Shown here: one piece after another, positions 34,801-44,433 of the stretch
Layout: each line of letters opens with the position of its first letter
How positions within the stretch are numbered: the first letter of the stretch is position 1
From: JAXMCI01 sp046349435
GTDB lineage: Bacteria; Pseudomonadota; Alphaproteobacteria; Dongiales; Dongiaceae
Reading direction: 5' to 3'
Assembly: GCA_046349435.1 (NCBI GenBank)
Contig: JAXMCI010000005.1
Span: forward strand, 182,282-246,281
DNA length: 64,000 nt
Notes under the pieces: model-generated
Databases searched by the model: none
What the model was told of the DNA's origin: nothing
Seen by the model: the letters and a program-made list of their open reading frames with translations, nothing else
Translations under genes and position numbers: made by a program

Positions 34801-37708
34801 CCTGAAGGCCGAGGCGCGCGATGCCCTGGGCCGCAGCCAGAGCGTCGCCGTCGACTTCTTCGCCGACGGCGGCACGCCGGTCACCTGGTCGCGGCCGCCG
34901 GCCCAGGTCTTCAAGGCGACGACCGAGAAGCCGGCCTACAAGGGCGGCGAGACCGCGGTGCTGGTACTGGAAAGCCCGTTCCAGACCGCCGAGGCCCTGG
35001 CGATCGTCGAGGAGCCGGACGCGCGCATGCGCTACCAGTGGGTGCATGTGAGAAACGGGGTCGGGCGCTTCGAGCTGCCGGTCCGGGACAGCTACGTGCC
35101 GCGCATCCCGGTGCACTTCCTGCTGATGCGCGGCCGCCTGCCGGGCGCGCCGCCGACCCAGGATCAGCTCGATCTCGGCCGGCCGCAGACCCTGGCCGCC
35201 ACCAGCTGGGTCACGGTCACGCCGGCCAGGAACATCGTCGCCGTCGCCCTCGACTATCCGGAGAAGGCGCTGCCCGGCCAGGAGATCACGATGAAGATCT
35301 CGCTGGCCGACGATGCCGGCGCGCCGCTTGCCGGCGAGGTGACGCTCTGGCTGGTGGATCAGGCGGTGCTGGCCCTCGCCCCGGAGCGGCGGCTCGATCC
35401 GCTGCCGGATTTCATCGTCGATCGCCCCAGCCGCATGACATTGCGCGACACGCGGAACCTGGCCTTCGGCGCGCTGCCGCTGGACGAGGAGCCGGGCGGC
35501 GACGAGGCGGCGTCGCCGTCGGCGGCGCTGCTCGACAACGTCACGGTCCGCAAGAACTTCACGCCGGTGCCCTATTTCAATCCCGCGATCATGGTCGGCC
35601 CCGACGGCAAGGCCGAGGTCAGGATCAGGCTCGCGGACTCGCTGTCGGTCTTCAAGGTGCGGGCCAAGGCGGTGAGCGGCCCGGACCGCTTCGGCTTCGC
35701 CACCGGCAGCATGCGGGTGCGGCTGCCGGTGATGGTGCAGCCGAGCTTCCCCCGCTTCGTCCGGCCGGGGGACCGGTTCGCCCTGGCCGGGCTGGCACGG
35801 ATCATCGAAGGCGATGCCGGGCCGGGCCGCGCCGAGATCCACGCCGACGGCCTGACCCTGCCCGGCGGGACGGCGCTCGACTTCGACTGGACCGCGGACA
35901 AGCCGGTGCGCCTCGTCTTCCCGGTGACGGTGCCGACGCCGGGCTACACCCCGCAGGGCGAGCTGGAACGTCGCTCGGTCACGGTCAGGCTGGGGGTCGA
36001 GCGCGGCAACGACCAGGCCCGCGACGCGGTCTCGATCGACCTGCCGATCGAGCCCGACCGCCGCCCGGTCGATCGCCGCCTGCTCGCCGATCTCCAGGCC
36101 GGCCGGCCGGTGAGCGTGCCCGCGATCGCCGAGCCGTTCCGCGCCGGCACGCTGCGGCGGACGGTGGTGCTCTCGAGCCAGCCGGCGCTGCTGCGCATGG
36201 CGGCGGCGCTGGACAGCCTGCAGGCCGATCCCTATGGCGGCACCGAGCAGCGCATCAGCCTGGCCAGGGCCGAGCTCGCGATGCGGCGGTTCCGCGATGT
36301 GCTGATGCTCGGCGGCAGGCTCGACCGGCTGGATCGCGACGTCGCCGAGACCCTGGCCCTGCTGGCCAAGGCGACCGACGAGTCCGGCCTGGTCTCGTTC
36401 TGGCCGGGGTCCAGGAGCTACGTGTTCCTGACGGCCTGGTCGGTCCAGTTCCTGGTCGAGGCCCGCGACGCCGGCTACCGGATCGACGACGACCTGCTGG
36501 CGCGGCAGACCGCTGCCCTCCGCCAGGCCCTGCGGTCCGACTCCACGCAGCTCGTCTCCGACCTGGCCTATGCGGAGCGGCTATGGTCGCTGACCGCGCT
36601 GGTCCAGGCCGGCAAGGGCGACGATGCCTATGCCGCGGAACTGGCCCACCGCAGCCAGTGGCTCGACCTGGAATCCCTGGCGCAGGTGACGGCGGCTCTC
36701 GGCCAGTCAGCCGCGACCGACCCTGCGACCCTCGACGAGCTGATGGCCAGGGTGTGGGCCGGCATCGTGACGCGGCTCTACCAGGGCCGGGAGGTCTATG
36801 GCGGGCTGCGGGGCAACGCCCTGGCCGGCAATGCCCTGATCCTGCCCTCGGAGAGCCGCACGCTGGCGCAGGTCCTGCGCACGGTCGCGGTCCGCCCCGA
36901 CGAGGCGAAGGGCCAGCTGCTCGTGAACGCGCTGGTGACGCTCGGCCGCGGCGACGGCTGGGGCTCCACCAATGCCAATGCGGAGGCGTTGCTGGCGCTG
37001 GCGCAGTTCGTCTCGACGCGGCCGGCGGCCGCGCCCGTGACGACGGTCGCCGTCGAGGCCGGCGACGGGCCTGCCGCGATCGATGTCGGCGGCGCCCGGC
37101 CGATGGTCGCGCTGCCGCCGCCCGGTCCCGCGGAGATCCGGCTCTCGGTCCCGGCAGCCTCGCCGATGCCGATCGGCGTCCTGGCCGAGACCAGCTACGT
37201 CCCCGTGCCCGACGGCAGCCAGGAAGCCGCGCACGCCGAGGGCCTGGTAGTCAGCCGCGATGTCCTGCAGGTGCAGCCGGGCACCGCGCCCGCGATCCGC
37301 ACGCCGCTCGATGCCGCGGGCAAGACCATCACCTTCAAGGTGGGCGAGATCGACGAGGATCGCGTCGAGCTGGTCAACCCGGCGGACCGCAACCACGTCG
37401 CCATCGTGATCCCGATCGCGGCAGGCATGGAGCCGCTCAACCCCGCGCTGGCGACGGCCCCGCCGGAGGCGCAGCCGAGCGGCGAGACCACGCTGGCGCC
37501 GTCCCATGTCGCGTTCCTGGACGATCGCGTGGCCTACTTCTACGACACCCTGCCGAAGGGGAACTATCGCTTCGCCTTCCGCACGCGGGCGCACATCCCG
37601 GGCACCTTCGTGCAGCCCGCCGCCTATGCCGAGCTGATGTACGACGCCAGCGTCAACGGCAACAGCAGCGGCGCGACGATCGTCATCGCACCCGCCGATG
37701 CGCCGTAG
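31865..37708 (+). CDS. Bacterial alpha-2-macroglobulin family protein lacking the thioester cysteine
   Basis: A 1947-residue periplasmic protein with an N-terminal hydrophobic signal (LAALLALLLPALLPALL) and no lipobox. It has the macroglobulin MG domains (LFTDRPIYRPEEPVHIKGYL near residue 655), the A2M core block (VTVRKNFTPVPYFNPAIMVG, LADSLSVFKVRAKAVSGPDR, VQPSFPRFVRPGDRF) and the alpha-alpha thioester-type domain. In that domain the usual Cys-x-x-Gln site reads PYGGTEQ (36230-36250), with Gly1459 instead of Cys, so a covalent thioester trap is not possible; this resembles thioester-less MagD/YfaS-type members. The start is a GTG with AGGAGA seven to twelve bases upstream, 10 bases after the previous gene. 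The last 11 bases overlap pbpC. Bacterial A2Ms are thought to trap proteases that breach the outer membrane. Confidence 0.92.
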   Translation: MARAWSISQAGIRRTVLAALLALLLPALLPALLPSGAAAAEGSAASRQAVGRPAGAVVVPETFLRRWDPVTVFFDQDTGPAAGGPEDHPERFFTLTPAHAGAATWINARTLQFRPAEPWPPLTRFTIEAGQRRATLATLMSAPSATTPSDGATGLPPVTAISLILPEPLDAAALARLITIELRPLPGVDAAEARILTASDFDVKAMERADRASPAQYVIDLHDPIPGGMRALLHLRLSLESGLSRGFQDIAFATAEPFRVTGLGCPRTSVPIPPAGARYGRESAIRCPDGDRTITVGFSANLAPIGPIAARNLIRISPAVDGVAYAAVNNVLSVSGKFAAGTLYQVRLEPSALADAQGRPLAMAGPSEVYLSFAERKSFLGWVGSNGIVERYGPQMLPLRGRGFDAADIRIHAIDPLDRSFWPFPDAPVMVDDAAAPPAPGEEPEPFEDATRYIADGELAAQIKALGSPGVSDLVALPLKKGGAAARFGIDLKPYLEHIGGAGRSGTYLVGLRRIDAASERAWMRVQVTDLSLSAIDERDRVRFVVTSLASGKPIAGAKVTVEGSRDGGWVEGFGGRTDAAGEVDWPVPGDSADALDVRRITVATDDDVLVLDPTRGPEIYADSNWRASSDTWLQWTGQSLAERAQPDADLVHLFTDRPIYRPEEPVHIKGYLRHYADGVLSLERPKAVLVVTGPDDSQWRHDVAIDERGSFYDLFQERTAATGDYKVTLELQTGDGPTQRGALTFRKEAYRLPTFEVRLSGAEKTASDKPFTVKLAATYYAGGVVSQRPVHWRVTQFPYDWQLARREGFYYSTDARYAGIGDFASTPVLERDDTTDGQGAASLDLNPAIEPTAQPRTYVVEATVTGDDDQTVTSTQQTAALPPFAIGVKVPRYLKMADSVPAEVLLEGIDGAPVAGRTVSVKLLKRRWISQLQASDFSDGSAKYVTETVDETVSEQQLTSAADPARLDLRLDGAGVYILKAEARDALGRSQSVAVDFFADGGTPVTWSRPPAQVFKATTEKPAYKGGETAVLVLESPFQTAEALAIVEEPDARMRYQWVHVRNGVGRFELPVRDSYVPRIPVHFLLMRGRLPGAPPTQDQLDLGRPQTLAATSWVTVTPARNIVAVALDYPEKALPGQEITMKISLADDAGAPLAGEVTLWLVDQAVLALAPERRLDPLPDFIVDRPSRMTLRDTRNLAFGALPLDEEPGGDEAASPSAALLDNVTVRKNFTPVPYFNPAIMVGPDGKAEVRIRLADSLSVFKVRAKAVSGPDRFGFATGSMRVRLPVMVQPSFPRFVRPGDRFALAGLARIIEGDAGPGRAEIHADGLTLPGGTALDFDWTADKPVRLVFPVTVPTPGYTPQGELERRSVTVRLGVERGNDQARDAVSIDLPIEPDRRPVDRRLLADLQAGRPVSVPAIAEPFRAGTLRRTVVLSSQPALLRMAAALDSLQADPYGGTEQRISLARAELAMRRFRDVLMLGGRLDRLDRDVAETLALLAKATDESGLVSFWPGSRSYVFLTAWSVQFLVEARDAGYRIDDDLLARQTAALRQALRSDSTQLVSDLAYAERLWSLTALVQAGKGDDAYAAELAHRSQWLDLESLAQVTAALGQSAATDPATLDELMARVWAGIVTRLYQGREVYGGLRGNALAGNALILPSESRTLAQVLRTVAVRPDEAKGQLLVNALVTLGRGDGWGSTNANAEALLALAQFVSTRPAAAPVTTVAVEAGDGPAAIDVGGARPMVALPPPGPAEIRLSVPAASPMPIGVLAETSYVPVPDGSQEAAHAEGLVVSRDVLQVQPGTAPAIRTPLDAAGKTITFKVGEIDEDRVELVNPADRNHVAIVIPIAAGMEPLNPALATAPPEAQPSGETTLAPSHVAFLDDRVAYFYDTLPKGNYRFAFRTRAHIPGTFVQPAAYAELMYDASVNGNSSGATIVIAPADAP

Positions 37709-39899
37709 CCGGCGCTGGCCCTGGCTCGCCGCGGGCGGGCTCGGCGCCTGCGCCGCGCTCATCGCCTGGGGCTGGTTCGCCGCCACCCTGGCGGCGCCGC
37801 GGCCGACCCCCATCCTGCTCGACCGCGATGGCGGGTTCCTGGCGCAGATTCCGGCCCCGGACGAGGCCGGCTACGGCTATTGGGAGATCGGCGCGCTGCC
37901 GCCGCGCGTGGTCGCCGCGACGGTCGCGCTCGAGGACCGGCGCTTCTGGCTGCATCCCGGCGTCGATCCGGTCGCGCTGGCGCGCGCCCTCTGGCAGAAT
38001 CTCTCCAGCGGGTCGCGGATTTCCGGCGCTTCGACGGTCGCGATGCAGGTCGCCCGGATGCAGGCGCCGGGACCGCGCACCTACCTCAACAAGGCGCGCG
38101 AAGCCGCGACCGCGCTGTTCCTCACCTTGCGCTATGGCCGCGAGGCGATGCTGCGGCAATATCTGCGGCTGGCGCCCTACGGCAACGACAGCCACGGCAT
38201 CGTCCATGCGGCGCGCTTCTATTTCGACAAGCCGGTGGCCGATCTGAGCTGGGCGGAGATCGCCCTGCTCGCCGCCATCCCGCAGGCGCCGAGCCGGATG
38301 AATCCGCTGTCCCCCGATGGCCGGGCGCGCGCCGTCGCCCGCGGCCACCGCATTCTCGACGTGCTGCTCGCCGACCGGGTGATCGCGCCGGGCGAGCACC
38401 GGCTGGCCTCGGCGCAGCTCGACGACCTGCCGGCGCTCGCGCGCCGCACCCGCCCGGACGAGGCGCTGCACGCGATCGTCGATCTGCAGCGCCGGCTGGC
38501 CTCCGGCGGCGGCCCCCCGGCCTCCGCCGCCGATCCGCGGATCGTCACGACCATCGCGCCCGAGATCCAGCGCAGGGTCGAGGACCTCGCCAATGTCCAT
38601 CTCGCGCGCTGGCGCACGGCCGACGCCGAGCAGGTGGCGGCGGTGGTGGTCAAGGTCGAGACCGGCGAGGTGCTGGCCTGGATCGGCTCGTCGGGATATC
38701 TCCGCCCCGGGGCGGGCGCCATCGACTTCGCCCGGATCGAGCGCTCGCCGGGCAGCACCCTGAAGCCCTTCATCTATGCGCTGGCGCTCGACCGCGGCGT
38801 GATCGCGCCGCAATCGCGGCTGCTCGACACCGTGTTCAGCGCCAGCACCATCGCGAATGCCGATCGCGACTTCCTGGGCGTGCTGACGCCGCGCCGCGCG
38901 CTCGCCAACTCGCGCAACGTGCCCGCCGCCAACCTGACGCGGGCCATCGGCCTCGACGAGACCTTCCTCTATCTGCGTCTGCTCGGCCTGCATGACGAGG
39001 ACCGTCCGCCGGCCCATTTCGGCCTGTCGCTCTCCGTCGGGGCGCTGCCCACGACCCTGGCGAAGCTGGCCCGGGCCTACCTCGCCCTGGCCAGCGACGG
39101 CGTGCTGCGCGAGCTGGTCTGGAGCCGGGCGCAGCCGATGGCGAAGGGCGCTCGCGTCATGTCGGTCGATGCCGCGCGGCTGGTCACGCTCTTCCTCTCC
39201 GACCCGTCGGCGCGCCTGCCGAGCTTTCCGCGCATGGGCGCGACCGAATACCCCTTCCCGGTGGCGGTCAAGACCGGCACCTCGCAGGGCTATCGCGATG
39301 CCTGGACCATCGCCTATTCCCGAGACTACCTGGTCGGCGTCTGGATCGGCCGCGCCGACGCGGGACCGATGCGCGACGTGACCGGCGCCCGCAGCGCGGC
39401 CGCGCTCGCCCGAGCGATCATCCTCGAGCTCCACGGCGAGGCGCCGCAGACGGCGTCGCTCGCCTTCCCGGACCCGCCCGGCTATCGCCTCGGCGCGGTC
39501 TGCTCGGACGAGAGCGACACGGCCGGCTGTGCCACGCTTCCCGAATGGACGCGCGGGGGAGCCGCGCCGGCCCGCCCGCCGGCCGCCGCGGACGCGGCGA
39601 TCCTGCCCGACCCGGCAGCGGAGGAGGACGCGGCGACGATCAGGATCGTCTCGCCGCGCGACAGCCTGCGGGTGATCCGCAACCCCGAGCTTCCCGCCGA
39701 TCTCGCCAGCCTGGCGCTCAAGGCCGAGACGAAACCGGCCGCCGCGCAGGTCACCTGGTACGTCGACGGCAAGCCCTTCCTGGTCAGCGCCGAGGCCGAG
39801 ACCGCCCGCTGGCCGCTGCAGCCCGGTACGCACGTCTTCGTGGCCCGCGTTCCCTATCGCGCCCTGGCATCGAAGCCGGTCACGGTCGAGGTCGAGTAG
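37698..39899 (+). CDS. pbpC: Penicillin-binding protein 1C
   Basis: A 733-residue bifunctional class A PBP. One N-terminal membrane anchor (about residues 8-31) is followed by a family-51 glycosyltransferase domain with the catalytic glutamate in ALEDRRFWLHPGVD (Glu79), GASTVAMQVARM and YGNDSHGIVHAARFYF. The transpeptidase domain has the nucleophile Ser353 in SPGSTLKPF, the SxN-type motif NSRNVPAAN and the KTGTS box (VAVKTGTSQGYRDAW). The C-terminal BiPBP_C domain (IVSPRDSLRVIRNPELP, VTWYVDGKPF) is the mark of PBP1C. Overlap with the A2M gene is the usual arrangement and ties peptidoglycan repair to protease trapping. Confidence 0.95.
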   Translation: MRRSRRWPWLAAGGLGACAALIAWGWFAATLAAPRPTPILLDRDGGFLAQIPAPDEAGYGYWEIGALPPRVVAATVALEDRRFWLHPGVDPVALARALWQNLSSGSRISGASTVAMQVARMQAPGPRTYLNKAREAATALFLTLRYGREAMLRQYLRLAPYGNDSHGIVHAARFYFDKPVADLSWAEIALLAAIPQAPSRMNPLSPDGRARAVARGHRILDVLLADRVIAPGEHRLASAQLDDLPALARRTRPDEALHAIVDLQRRLASGGGPPASAADPRIVTTIAPEIQRRVEDLANVHLARWRTADAEQVAAVVVKVETGEVLAWIGSSGYLRPGAGAIDFARIERSPGSTLKPFIYALALDRGVIAPQSRLLDTVFSASTIANADRDFLGVLTPRRALANSRNVPAANLTRAIGLDETFLYLRLLGLHDEDRPPAHFGLSLSVGALPTTLAKLARAYLALASDGVLRELVWSRAQPMAKGARVMSVDAARLVTLFLSDPSARLPSFPRMGATEYPFPVAVKTGTSQGYRDAWTIAYSRDYLVGVWIGRADAGPMRDVTGARSAAALARAIILELHGEAPQTASLAFPDPPGYRLGAVCSDESDTAGCATLPEWTRGGAAPARPPAAADAAILPDPAAEEDAATIRIVSPRDSLRVIRNPELPADLASLALKAETKPAAAQVTWYVDGKPFLVSAEAETARWPLQPGTHVFVARVPYRALASKPVTVEVE

Positions 39900-40008
39900 C
39901 CGGGAAGTGGAGCGGCGGGGCGAGATGGAGCGGCGGGGCAGGGAGGGGCAGGCTGTGGTCCAGGCATCGGACCGGCGTGACGCCGGCCGGACGAGCGCGA
40001 AGCCGCCC

Positions 40009-40758
40009 TCAGCCGAGCTGCGCCAGCACCCAGGCCGCGGCGTCGGCCACCGTCTCCGCCCGCTCGTCGGCGGGCGGCTTGGCCGGGCGGCGGATCATGA
40101 CCACCGGCAGGCCGAGCGCCCGGGCGGCCGCGATCTTGCCGTAGGTCGCGTCGCCGCCGCTGTTCTTGGCGACGATCACCTCGATGGCGTGCTGCTTCAG
40201 CAGCTTCTCCTCGCCCTGCAGGGTGAAGGGCCCGCGGGCGATGACGATGCGCGCGTCGGCCAGCGGCAGCGGCGCGGCCGGCTTCTCCAGCAGCCGCACC
40301 AGGAAGCGCATGTTGGCCAGGCTGGCGAAGGCCTGCAGCTCGGTCGGGCCGACCGTCAGGAAGCAGCGCCGGCCGTAGGAGGGCGCCGCCACCGCCGCCT
40401 CGGCGAGCGAGCCGACCTCGATCCAGCGGTCGCCCGGCTGGCGCTTCCAGGCCGGCCGCTCGATGCGCAGCAGCGGCACGCCGGTGGCCCGCGCCGCTGC
40501 CACCGCATGCGTGCTGATCTGGGTGGCGAAGGGGTGGGTGGCGTCGACCATCGCCTTGACGTCCTCGGCGCGCAGGAAGGCGACCAGCCCGGCGGCGCCG
40601 CCGAAGCCGCCGCTGCGCGTCTCGCCGGGCAGCGGCGCCGGCGCGGCGGTGCGGCCGGCGAGCGAGGAGATGCAGGCGATCTCGGGATGGGCGGCGAGCG
40701 CGCGCGCCAGCGCGGCGCCCTCCGTCGTGCCGCCGAGGATCAGCAGCTTGGCGGCCAT
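40009..40758 (-). CDS. cobK: Precorrin-6A reductase
   Basis: A 249-residue NADPH-dependent reductase reducing precorrin-6A (CobK) or its cobalt form (CbiJ). Family blocks are LLILGGTTEGAALARALAAH, SSLAGRTAAP, RSGGFGGAAGLVAFLR, MVDATHPFATQISTHAVAAA, LRIERPAWKR, CFLTVGPTELQAFA, RIVIARGPFTLQGEEKLLK and VAKNSGGDATYGKI. It starts three bases after the cbiD stop on the same strand, so the two are co-transcribed. It is the first B12 gene to the right of the A2M module and faces pbpC tail to tail. Confidence 0.95.
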   Translation of the reverse strand: MAAKLLILGGTTEGAALARALAAHPEIACISSLAGRTAAPAPLPGETRSGGFGGAAGLVAFLRAEDVKAMVDATHPFATQISTHAVAAARATGVPLLRIERPAWKRQPGDRWIEVGSLAEAAVAAPSYGRRCFLTVGPTELQAFASLANMRFLVRLLEKPAAPLPLADARIVIARGPFTLQGEEKLLKQHAIEVIVAKNSGGDATYGKIAAARALGLPVVMIRRPAKPPADERAETVADAAAWVLAQLG

Positions 40759-40761
40759 CGC

Positions 40762-41847
<1,086 letters not shown>

Positions 41848-41915
41848 GACGCTATTGTTAAGGCGCGCGTCTCGTTTTGACTAGTCGGCCCGGAGACCCC
41901 TCCTAGAATGAGACG

Positions 41916-42770
41916 ATGAGTACGTTCGCCCTCCCGCCCGGCCTGCAGCTGCCCGAGCTCGCGCCCGGCTCGGTCTGGCTGACCGGCGCCGGGCCCGGCG
42001 ACCCCGGGCTGCTCACCCTGCTGGCCCTGCACGGGCTGGCCCAGGCCGACGCCGTCGTCTACGACGCGCTGGTCGGGCCCGGCGTGCTGGCCCTGGCCCG
42101 CCCGGGCGCCATGCTGGAATATGCCGGCAAGCGCGGCGGCAGGCCCTCGATCCGCCAGCCCGACATCTCGCTACGCCTGGTGCAGCTGGCGCGCGAGGGC
42201 CGGCGGGTGCTGCGCCTCAAGGGCGGCGACCCCTTCGTCTTCGGCCGCGGCGGCGAGGAGGCGCTGGCCCTGGTCGCCGCCCGCGTGCCGTTCCGCATCG
42301 TCCCCGGGATCAGCGCCGGCATCGGCGGCCTGGCCTATGCCGGCATCCCCGTCACCCACCGCTCGATCAACGCGGCGGTGACCTTCGTCACCGGCCACGA
42401 CGCCAGCGGCGTGGTCCCCGACTCGGTCGACTGGCCGCTGCTGGCGCGCGGCGCGCCGGTGCTGGTCGTCTACATGGCGATCAAGCACATCGCCGCCATC
42501 GCCGAGCGGCTGATCGCCGGCGGCCGGCCGGCGGCCGAGCCGGTGGCGGTGGTCAGCCGCGCCACGCTGCCCGACCAGCGCGTGCTGGAGACGACGCTGG
42601 GCGAGGCCGCCGCCGCGGTCGCGGCCAGCGGCATCGAGCCGCCGGCGCTGTTCGTGGTCGGCGAGGTGGTGCGGCTGCGCCAGGGGCTGGACTGGCTGGG
42701 CGCGCTCTCGGGCCGGCTGCTCGAGGCCGACCCGCTCGGCGCCGCCGCCGGCCGGAGCCGGACGGCGTGA
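41916..42770 (+). CDS. cobA: Uroporphyrinogen-III C-methyltransferase
   Basis: A 284-residue SAM-dependent enzyme making precorrin-2, the branch point to B12 and siroheme. Motifs: SVWLTGAGPGDPGLLTLLAL (SAM loop, about residues 19-38), VVYDALVGPGVL, YAGKRGG, LRLKGGDPFVFGRGGEEA, VPFRIVPGISAGIGGLAYAG, PVTHRSINAAVTFVTGH, VVYMAIKHI and VVSRATLPDQRVLETTLG. No siroheme-synthase N-terminal extension is present, so it is a dedicated CobA-type protein. It overlaps cobB by four bases. Confidence 0.95.
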   Translation: MSTFALPPGLQLPELAPGSVWLTGAGPGDPGLLTLLALHGLAQADAVVYDALVGPGVLALARPGAMLEYAGKRGGRPSIRQPDISLRLVQLAREGRRVLRLKGGDPFVFGRGGEEALALVAARVPFRIVPGISAGIGGLAYAGIPVTHRSINAAVTFVTGHDASGVVPDSVDWPLLARGAPVLVVYMAIKHIAAIAERLIAGGRPAAEPVAVVSRATLPDQRVLETTLGEAAAAVAASGIEPPALFVVGEVVRLRQGLDWLGALSGRLLEADPLGAAAGRSRTA

Positions 42771-44097
42771 GCGGCGCGCCGGCGCCCGGCCTGCTGATCG
42801 CCGCCCCGGCCTCGGGCAGCGGCAAGACGGTGGTGACGCTGGGCCTGCTGCGGGCCCTGGCCCGGGCCGGCCGGGCGGTGCAGCCCTGCAAGGTCGGGCC
42901 CGACTACATCGACCCGGCCTTCCACGGCGCCGCGGCGGGACGGCCGTCCTGCAACCTCGATCCCTGGGCGATGCGCCCCGCCACGCTGGCCGCCCTGGTC
43001 GACCGGCTCGGCCGCGGCGCGTCGCTGGTGCTGGGCGAGGGGGTGATGGGCCTGTTCGACGGCGCCGCCGACGGCAGCGGCTCCACCGCCGACCTCGCCG
43101 CGGCGACCGGCTGGCCGGTGGTGCTGGTGCTCGACGTGCGCGGCCAGGGCGCCTCGGCCGCGGCGGTGCTGGCCGGGTTCGCCCGCCACCGCGCCGACGT
43201 CGCGGTCGCCGGCGTGGTCCTGAACCGGGCCGGCGGCGCCGAGCATGCGGCGCTGGTCGCCCGCGCCGTCGCGCCGCTCGGCATCCCGGTGCTGGGCTGG
43301 CTGCCGCGCAGCCCCGACCTCGCTTTGCCGGAGCGCCATCTCGGGCTGGTCCAGGCCGGCGAGCATGCCGGCCTCGAGGCCTTCCTCGACCGCGCCGCGG
43401 CGCTGGTCGCCGAGCGGCTCGACCTCGCCGCCCTGCTGGCGCTGGCCCGGCCGGCGCGGCTCCGAAATGCCGGCGCCGGCCGGGTTCGTGCCGCTGCCCG
43501 GCCAGCGCGCATCGCGGTGGCCGCCGACATCGCCTTCGCCTTCGCCTATCCCTGGCTGCTGCAGGCCTGGCGCGAGGCCGGCGCCGCGCTGGCGCCGTTC
43601 TCGCCGCTGGCCGACGAGGCGCCGGCCAGCCGACGCCGACGCCGTCTACCTGCCGGGCGGCTATCCCGAGCTCCATGCCGGTCGGCTCGCCGGCAACCGC
43701 CGGTTCCTCGACGGGCTGCGCGGCGCGGCGGCGCGCGGCGCGGCGGTGCTCGGCGAGTGCGGCGGCTACATGGTGCTGGGCGACGGCCTCGCCGATTCGG
43801 ACGGACACCGCCATGCGATGGCCGGGCTGCTGCCGCTGGAGAGCTCCTTCGCCGCGCCGCGCCTCACGCTCGGCTATCGCCGCGCCCGGCTGGCCGGCGA
43901 CGGGCCGCTCGGCCCGGCCGGCACCGCCTTTGCCGGGCACGAGTTCCCACTACGCGACGACGGTCGAGGGGCAGGGCGGTGCGGCGCTGTTCGACTGCCG
44001 CGACGCGCGCGGCCGCGCGCTGGGCGGCGCCGGGCGGCAGCGCGGCCGGGTCTGTGGCTCGTTCATTCATCTGATCGACCGGGCGGAGGCGGCCTGA
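42767..44097 (+). pseudogene. cobB: Cobyrinic acid a,c-diamide synthase with frameshifts
   Basis: The intended product is about 443 residues: an ATP-dependent amidase acting on the a and c carboxyls of (hydrogeno)cobyrinic acid. The N-terminal part is intact (GLLIAAPASGSGKTVVTLGL, PCKVGPDYIDPAFH, LGEGVMGLFDGAAD). Near 43630 an extra base shifts the frame from PLADEAP to DADAVYLPGGYPELHAGRLA with the glutaminase cysteine in GECGGYMVLG. Near 43947 an extra C in a CCC run breaks the HEFHYAT motif, after which VEGQGGAALFDCRDARG and GSFIHLIDRAEAA run to 44097. The segment 43456-43505 may hold a further pair of indels. The start is a GTG inside the cobA stop overlap. Confidence 0.85.
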
Positions 44098-44139
44098 CCC
44101 GTCCTCGCCTTGCCCGCCCGAGCGATTCCGGGCAACGCC

Positions 44140-44395
44140 CGTTCAACCACGACGGGGACCACGCCAGGTCGACCAGCAGCGCCTCCGGCCTCGACCATGG
44201 CGCGATGGCCTGGGAGCCGAGCGACGAGCGGGTCGGCTTCGGCGTCATGGCCAACGTCCTGGTCGGCGTCGGCTTCGGCTTCCTGATCGCCGCCGGGCTG
44301 GCGCTCAGCGGCGCGGCCGACTGGCGGCGCGGCCTGCTCTGGGGCTGGCGGATTCGCCACCTTCGTGCTGGCGCGTTCCCTCAAGCCTCATCCTG
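44140..44395 (+). pseudogene. cbtA: Remnant of cobalt transporter subunit gene cbtA
   Basis: After cobB, one frame reads a short His-containing segment and then AWEPSDERVGFGVMANVLVG, VGFGFLIAAGLALSGAADWR and RGLLWG, matching the middle of CbtA (a His-containing loop, then W-x-P-x-D/ER and two membrane helices with DWRRGLLWGLAGF). After RGLLWG two missing G bases change frame, and LAGFATFVLA can be read in the next frame before a REP-like repeat ends the similarity. No start codon region, first helix or C-terminal half is present. CbtA is commonly B12-regulated and encoded beside cob genes, which supports the reading. It is a non-functional fragment. Confidence 0.55.
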
Positions 44396-44410
44396 AGCTT
44401 GTCGAAGGAT
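44386..44410. repeat. REP-like repeat unit
   Basis: CCTCATCCTGAGCTTGTCGA followed by AGGAT is the well-known alphaproteobacterial REP half-unit (complement CCTTCGACAAGCTCAGGATG). It lies between the cbtA remnant and the end of the FAD oxidoreductase gene. Only one arm is clear here. Confidence 0.75.
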
Positions 44411-44433
44411 GGGGCCGGCACCGCCGCAGCCCC

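Noticed and set aside
31562..35842. 1426-codon open frame antisense to the A2M gene
   Set aside because: Same reason: low-complexity Arg/Gly/Asp text with no start signal, while the sense strand encodes a clear A2M.
39907..39945. Short direct repeat TGGAGCGGCGGGGC after pbpC
   Set aside because: Only two copies of 14 bases in GC-rich DNA; no hairpin or known element.
43456..43505. Compensating frameshift pair in cobB
   Set aside because: An alternative frame gives a plausible APAGFVPLPGQR linker, but the in-frame reading also lacks stops and the linker is poorly conserved, so I could not decide.
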